From the NCBI RefSeq assembly GCF_000938255.1, contig NZ_JYMR01000056.1:1-64000 (forward strand): a stretch of 64,000 bases of DNA, given 5' to 3'. Every line of letters begins with the position of its first letter. Positions within the stretch are counted from its first letter, which is position 1. Shown piece after piece: positions 59,300 through 64,000 of the stretch. The position numbers were made by a program, and so were the translations under genes. The stretch is from Bradyrhizobium sp. LTSP849 (GTDB lineage: Bacteria > Pseudomonadota > Alphaproteobacteria > Rhizobiales > Xanthobacteraceae). Below the pieces are notes generated by a model. It saw nothing but the letters and a program-made list of their open reading frames with translations. It had not been told where the DNA came from and did no database searches.

Positions 59300-59823
59300 T
59301 AAGGGCTGTTGCGCCAGTGCAACGTCTTCACGTCGCAGGGAATAGGAACTGGACGGGGGGAAAGCTCGGCAAAATAATTGTTTGTTTGAATGTTGATGGT
59401 CTCGATCCTTTGTTTTGTTTAGCGGCCTGCTTAGTCGGCGCGTCACTGAGCAAAAACTTGCCGTTCGTCCTTGCATTGGTGCGATGGTCTATTTCACGCT
59501 GATGTCTCGCTCAGATCGGCAAGTTCCTCAATCGCCTGGTCGAGGCCCCCATCTAGATCCAGTTCGACCAGCTGGGCGATCTGCTCGGTCCACGGTAACT
59601 GTCTGGTCGACCGTCTTGCGTGTGACGCGTCGCCGTTCAACACCCGTCCATTCAACAGACACTTTGCCCCCCGAGGCTAGCAGCATCACATGGCGGGGCC
59701 GCCGACCGAGGGGCGGCGACCCCTCGCCGCGAAGGCGCCGTTACGCGAGACGAGGACGACTTCGCGACTGCATCCAGCATCGGGTCCGCTGTCGGCCGGC
59801 GCAAGAACATCCGCGCGTTAGTG

Positions 59824-60165
59824 TTACTTGGGCCGCTTAACGGTGCCTGAGGGCGTGACGGATTGGTCCCGCGCGACGATCGCTTCATCAGTTTGCAGGG
59901 TCCGCGCGAGTTCAGACCGAAGATGTCGAGCGTGCGCCGCATCTTTTGGCTCTGAGAGAAAAGCAATCTTCACGAGGAAGCGGTTCAATCGCGGTGTGAC
60001 GAGAAGATTGTCAGAGTGTTGCGAGCGCAAGTTCGTGATCTGTCGTCGCATCTCAACGAGATCGAACCGGTCATCGTCGGGCTTATTCGCCAAATGAAGC
60101 TCATACCTTTGTGGCGGATAAACGAAGCCGCCGCGCCGAGTATCTTGGCGCGACGACTTCGCCAT
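59824..60165 (-). CDS. Hypothetical protein
   Basis: 113-residue hydrophilic frame with a protein-like composition (RRGGFVYPPQRYELHLANKPDDDRFDLVEMRRQITNLRSQHSDNLLVTPRLNRFLVKIAFLSEPKDAAHARHLRSELARTL), rich in Arg, Asp and Leu and probably mostly helical. There is no clear ribosome site before ATG 60165, and an opposite-strand frame overlaps it, so the call is tentative. No family is recognised. Confidence 0.42.
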   Translation of the reverse strand: MAKSSRQDTRRGGFVYPPQRYELHLANKPDDDRFDLVEMRRQITNLRSQHSDNLLVTPRLNRFLVKIAFLSEPKDAAHARHLRSELARTLQTDEAIVARDQSVTPSGTVKRPK

Positions 60166-60377
60166 GGTGAACCCGGACGGGGCAATGTCCGGTGCGCAAA
60201 GCTACCCCACCGATGCGTCGCCGCAATCAAAGCTTCAAATTAAGCTTGATCTCCTCGCTGGAAGTTAATTCGGGAACCGATAGGCCGCACGGGAAGGTAC
60301 CGAGCCGGTGAATGCCCAAGAAGGAACGTCTAGGCCTGCGTCGGAATTCCCGACTGAACAACCAACGCGAAACTTCG

Positions 60378-60638
60378 ATGCGCTGCTATATCTTCACGCT
60401 CGACGACTGCGGTAGGACACTGAAAGCGCAAGAGATCGACTGCAATAACGCCGAAGAGGCTCTACAGCTGGGCTCTGCCGCGGTGGCGAACGACCCTGTG
60501 GAGGTTCTCATCCGGCCGCCGTATGATGAGTGGAGTGCGGCTTTGGATCCGCGGCGCAGCAGACGTCGAGCCCTGAAGCCGGCGATGGAGATGACCTTGT
60601 CTCGCAAAGGGCGAGGGGCCGAAAACTTTCGTGCATAG
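60378..60638 (+). CDS. Small DUF6894-like hypothetical protein
   Basis: 86-residue protein. RCYIFTLDDCGRTLKAQEIDCNNAEEALQLGSAAVAN resembles the short DUF6894-type proteins (beta-strand, then charged helix) that are frequent in rhizobia; the C-terminal half is basic and variable. ATG 60378 gives the typical N terminus; the upstream extension to 60312 is not supported. It ends 27 bp before the start of the histidine kinase gene. Confidence 0.55.
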   Translation: MRCYIFTLDDCGRTLKAQEIDCNNAEEALQLGSAAVANDPVEVLIRPPYDEWSAALDPRRSRRRALKPAMEMTLSRKGRGAENFRA

Positions 60639-60664
60639 CTCCTCGTTGGGAGGCTGGCTCACGA

Positions 60665-63339
60665 ATGAGGCAAGCAATGGCGCGTCGGGACCCTTTATCG
60701 CCAACACCTATGCCGACGATTCTCCGCTACGGCATTGCAGTCCTGTCCGTAGCAATCGCAGTCGTACTGGATTTCTTCGTGCTGCGGCAGTTCGAGGCCG
60801 TTTTGACGCCGTACCTGTTCGCGGTCGCCGCGACCGTTTGGTACGCAGGAACCGGGCCGGGTGTGCTCGCAATTGTCCTGTCAGTGCTCAGTCTCAATTA
60901 CTTCTTCCTGTCTCCCGTTTTTTCCTTCAGCCCAATCAGCTATGCCGATTTTGTTTATCTGGCCTTTTGCATATTTTGCGCTTCGGCTGTCGGCTGGGTC
61001 AGCGCTGTGCGACGGCGGGCAGAGCAGGAGCTTCGTTGGACCCACGAGGAGCTCGAGGCCACGGTGGCGGAACGCACCGCCAGCTTACGCCGCAGCGAAG
61101 CCTATCTGGCGGAAGCACAGAGGCTAAGCCACTGCGGTGTGACGGCCTACAAGGGCTCGACGGTTTTCTATGGATCGGAAGAGATTTACCGCATCTGGGG
61201 GTTTGATCCGGCGCAGGGTGTTCCAAGCCGCAAAGCCGTGCTGCAACGGATCCACCCCGACGACCGTGACCGGCTGAACGCAGTGGTTGAGCGCGCGCTG
61301 GGTGAGAAGAAACGTTACTCGGCCGCGTACAGAATCGTACTGCCCGATGGAACGGTGAAACACCTCGAGTCAATCGGCCAACCTGTGTTCTCGACAAATG
61401 GGGAACTGGTCGAGGTGGTCGCTACACAAATCGACGTGACGGAGCGCAAACACGCCGAGGAAGCATTGCGCGAAAGCGAAGCGAAGATCCGGCGCCTGGT
61501 CGATTCCAACATCATCGGGATTTTCGTCTGGGATTTCGACGGTCTCGCATTCTCGAGGCCAACGACGAATTTCTTCGCATGGTGAGCTACGATCGCGAAG
61601 ACCTGGCTTCGGGCTGCATAAGGTGGGCGGACCTGACGCCGCCCGATTGGCGCGACAGGAATAACGCAAGGATCGAACAGCAGAAAAGTGGCGGCCGGTT
61701 CGAGCCATTCGAGAAAGAATTCACGAGAAAAGACGGTAGCCGTGTGCCCATACTGATAGGTGGGGCAACATTTGAAGAGGGCGGTAATCAGGGCGTTGCA
61801 TTCGTGCTCGATTTGACGGAGCGCAAGCGCGTGGAGGATGCGCTGCGCGAGAGAGAGATTCAACTCGCTGCGGCGCGGCGCGAGTTGCGGCAGATGATCG
61901 ATACCATCCCAATCCCGGTGGCGAGCTATTCGGCAGACGCCAGGCGCGACTTCGTCAACGCCGCCTGGAAACAATACACGGGCCTCTCGGACGAGGCTGC
62001 GCTCGGCACGAAATGGTCCGTCGTGGCGCATCCCGACGACATCGCGGGAGGCGATAAAATGTGGCGTGACGCCCTTGCCACCGGCGAGCCGTGGCATACC
62101 GAGGAGCGCGTCCGGCGTGCCGACGGACAGTATCGCTGGTTCTGTATCGATCGTGTCGCTGCGCGCGACGAGAACGGCAAGATCATTAAGTGGTACGGGA
62201 CCGCCTATGACATCGAGGATCGCAAGCGCGCCGAAGATGCGCTGCGGGAAAGCGAACACAAGCTCCGTCAAATCATCGATACGATACCGGCCCATGTCGT
62301 GCGTTATCAGCCGGACGGCGCAGCCGATTTCATGAATCGGACTTTTAGTGAATTCGTCGGTCCAGGGGTCGGGTTCGACAACCTAGGAAGCGTGGTGCAT
62401 CCGGAAGATTACCCGGAACGCTCGCGCGACTGGGACATGCATGTTGCAGCGGCAGAGCCATACGACATCGAAATGCGGCTGCGCCGCGCCGACGGCGTGT
62501 ATCGCTGGCACCGCAGCAGGCGCGTGCCGTTGCGCGACGCGAACGGTGCGATCGTGAACTGGTATGGCGCAGGTCACGACATCGATGACCAGAAGCGGGC
62601 CGAAGAAGCATATCGCGAGGCGCTGCTGGAGCTCGCGCACGCCAATCGCGTCGCGACAATGGGCCAATTGACGGCCTCGATCACCCATGAAGTGAACCAA
62701 CCGATTACGGCGGCAGTCACATACGCGTTAGCCGCGCGGCGTTTCCTGAGCGCCAAGCCACCGAATCTTCGTGAGGTGGATGAAGCGCTTTCTCTTATTG
62801 TCAAGGAGGGGAATCGTGCAGGCGAGGTTGTCGGGCGAGTCCGCGCGCTCATCAAGAAGGCGCCCGCGCGAAAAGACGCCGTAGAGATCAACGATGCCAT
62901 CCTCGAGGTTATTGCGCTCACCCGTAGGGAGGCCGCAAACAATGGCATCTCGGTGCGGACGCAGTTAGCGGAGGGCTTGCCTCGTGTCCAGGGTGATCGG
63001 GTCCAGCTGCAACAGGTGCTGCTTAACTTGATCATCAATGCCATCGAAGCGATGCGCGAGATCGACGAAGAGGAGCGGGAATTGCTCATTGGCACCCGTA
63101 ACGAACCGGATGGCGTGTCAGTCGAGGTACGAGATTCAGGTCCAGGCTTCGCGTCGGCGGCGCTTGAGCGCGCATTCGAGGCTTTCTACACCACGAAATC
63201 GGACGGTTTGGGACTTGGGCTGTCGATTTGCCGGTCGATTATCGAAGCGCATAACGGGCGTCTGTGGGCGAGCCCTAACGTGCCACGTGGCGCTATCTTT
63301 CGCTTCACTGTGCCGACTCATTCGGCCGCCGCATTGTGA
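60665..63339 (+). pseudogene. PAS-domain sensor histidine kinase interrupted by a 2-bp duplication
   Basis: Two frames together encode one kinase. The first (60665-61585) has a DUF4118-like membrane region (YGIAVLSVAIAVVLDFFVL, VWYAGTGPGVLAIVLSVLSLNYFFLSP), a coiled coil and a PAS domain, and begins a second PAS. At TCTC, 61543-61546, one TC too many shifts the frame to an early stop; removing it restores GRILEANDEFLRMVSYDRE. The second frame continues with the rest of PAS 2, PAS 3 and PAS 4 and a HisKA domain with phospho-acceptor H674 (ITHEVNQP), then HATPase_c (NLIINAIEAM, DSGPGF, GLGLGLSICRSI). The restored protein has 890 residues. Start ATG 60665 has GGGAGG upstream. Confidence 0.85.
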
Positions 63340-63354
63340 ATGAAGTGCCCGCTT

Positions 63355-64000
63355 CTAGGCAACGCGACCCGGGTTATGCGGCTTTGTCGGCGTCAGTTGC
63401 AACTGGTCGGCCATGCGCGCCAAATCAGGTAAGGACGATGCCCGCATCTTGCGCATCACTTGGCCACGATGAACTTTTATCGTGATTTCGCTAACGCCGA
63501 GGTCGGCTGCGATCTGCTTGTTCAGCCGCCCGGTCACCACGAACGCCATGACCTCGCGCTCCCGGGGCGTCAAGGTTTCGAAACGAGCTTTCAGCCCTGC
63601 CAAAGCTTGTTCCTGCTCAAGCTGCGCTCGATCACGGGCGTGACCGAGTTGAATCGCTTCAAGCAAATCCTGCTCCCGGAACGGCTTTGTCAGGAATTCG
63701 ATAGCGCCACCCTTCATCGCCTGCACCGACATTGGAATGTCGCCATGTCCGGTGATGAAGATGATAGGCAGCCGTCTTTTGGCGCCTGCCAGTTCGCGCT
63801 GCAGTTCGAGTCCGCTCTGGCCGGGAAGCCGCACGTCAAGCACCAGGCAAGTGGGTCCTTCTGGCAGATCCGCCGCGCAAAATTCGCTCACCGACCCGAA
63901 TAGGCTGACCCGAAAGCCCGCCGATCGAAGCAGCATACTTATGGAGTCCCGCACTCCCGGATCATCGTCGATGACCATCACTGTTGGCGGTTGCTCTACC
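63355..64000 (-). CDS. FixJ/NodW-like response regulator, 5' end outside window
   Basis: The readable part is 215 residues. The receiver domain has the acidic pair in VIDDDPGV, the phospho-acceptor Asp in LVLDVRLPG, the Thr in FITGHGDIP and the Lys in LTKPFREQDLL; the LuxR/FixJ helix-turn-helix is LTPREREVMAFVVTGRLNKQIAADLGVSEITIKVHRGQVMRKM. The frame continues to the window edge with VEQPPTVMVIDDD, so the true start is beyond 64000. It is convergent with the kinase, 15 bp apart, and is the probable partner. Confidence 0.9.
   Translation of the reverse strand, partial: VEQPPTVMVIDDDPGVRDSISMLLRSAGFRVSLFGSVSEFCAADLPEGPTCLVLDVRLPGQSGLELQRELAGAKRRLPIIFITGHGDIPMSVQAMKGGAIEFLTKPFREQDLLEAIQLGHARDRAQLEQEQALAGLKARFETLTPREREVMAFVVTGRLNKQIAADLGVSEITIKVHRGQVMRKMRASSLPDLARMADQLQLTPTKPHNPGRVA

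Larger units (their letters stand above)
58719..59823. other. Apparently gene-free 1.1-kb interval
   Basis: No frame here looks like a real protein: candidates lack ribosome sites, family motifs or normal composition. It contains a strong hairpin with a minus-strand T tract (59155-59187), a TGTTCCG/CGGAACA dyad (59283-59299), and an AT-rich part at about 59365-59430. A non-coding RNA on the minus strand ending at the hairpin is possible. Confidence 0.45.

Noticed and set aside
59415..59840. 141-codon plus-strand frame in the 1.1-kb gap
   Set aside because: Arg/Ser/Pro-rich translation typical of non-coding high-GC DNA, and overlaps a more plausible minus-strand frame at its end.

Overview
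The window looks like a chromosomal stretch from a Bradyrhizobium-like alphaproteobacterium (family Nitrobacteraceae). I infer this from the high GC content, IS66 and IS630 elements, a GCG_CRPN-type small protein, a form II CO-dehydrogenase-like coxSLM set, many LysR and LuxR/FixJ-type regulators, and long ABC/SDR/aldehyde-oxidation catabolic clusters. No rRNA, intact tRNA or CRISPR array was found.

Layout. 1-2514: right part of an IS66 element (tnpA, tnpB, tnpC, right inverted repeat); its left end is outside the window. 2.5-10.1 kb: a decayed gene remnant, an enolase-superfamily enzyme, an exported metallo-beta-lactamase-fold hydrolase, a PQQ alcohol dehydrogenase with the Asp-Tyr-Asp signature of lanthanide enzymes, a protein joining a XoxJ-like binding domain to a cytochrome c, a VOC protein and an SDR. 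10.5-14.25 kb: coxS-coxL-coxM of form II type, followed by a fragment of a YhaN-like ATPase. 15.4-20.8 kb: two overlapping LysR paralogues, an HXXEE membrane protein, a small Tat-exported protein and an AtuA-DUF4387 fusion. 20.9-30.5 kb: an envelope-oriented block with small secreted Cys-containing proteins, a secreted lipase-like hydrolase, an ABC exporter, a phospholipase-D-like protein, DUF3300, DUF4403 and FUSC proteins.

31.3-46.3 kb is a coherent catabolic island: Lrp/AsnC regulator, GABA transaminase, CsaA, succinate-semialdehyde dehydrogenase, PAS-LuxR regulator, a complete branched-chain-amino-acid-type ABC importer (livGFKHM), an amidohydrolase, a COG0523 metallochaperone, an FAD-linked hydroxyacid dehydrogenase and a HAD-type dehalogenase. 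The simplest reading (inference) is import and hydrolysis of an omega-amino-acid conjugate or amide, followed by transamination and oxidation to succinate. 47.7-48.8 kb is an intact IS630 copy with TA target duplication and a frameshifted transposase. 48.9-55.5 kb is a LysR-controlled divergent cluster (three SDRs, GlcG/HbpS, alpha/beta hydrolase, MFS, SnoaL-like). 55.8-60.6 kb holds an NDUFA9-like fusion, a NYN-domain protein, small hypotheticals and about 1.1 kb of apparently gene-free DNA with a strong minus-strand terminator. 60.7-64 kb is a four-PAS histidine kinase broken by a 2-bp duplication, convergent with a FixJ/NodW-like response regulator that runs off the window.

The least explained structure is a dispersed composite repeat present three times in the same orientation (around 14.9, 30.9 and 46.7 kb). 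It has conserved 9- and 13-bp words separated by variable spacers of fixed length (10 nt and 14 nt in every copy). The copies fall at the edges of the functional modules, and two of them bracket the GABA-type catabolic island.
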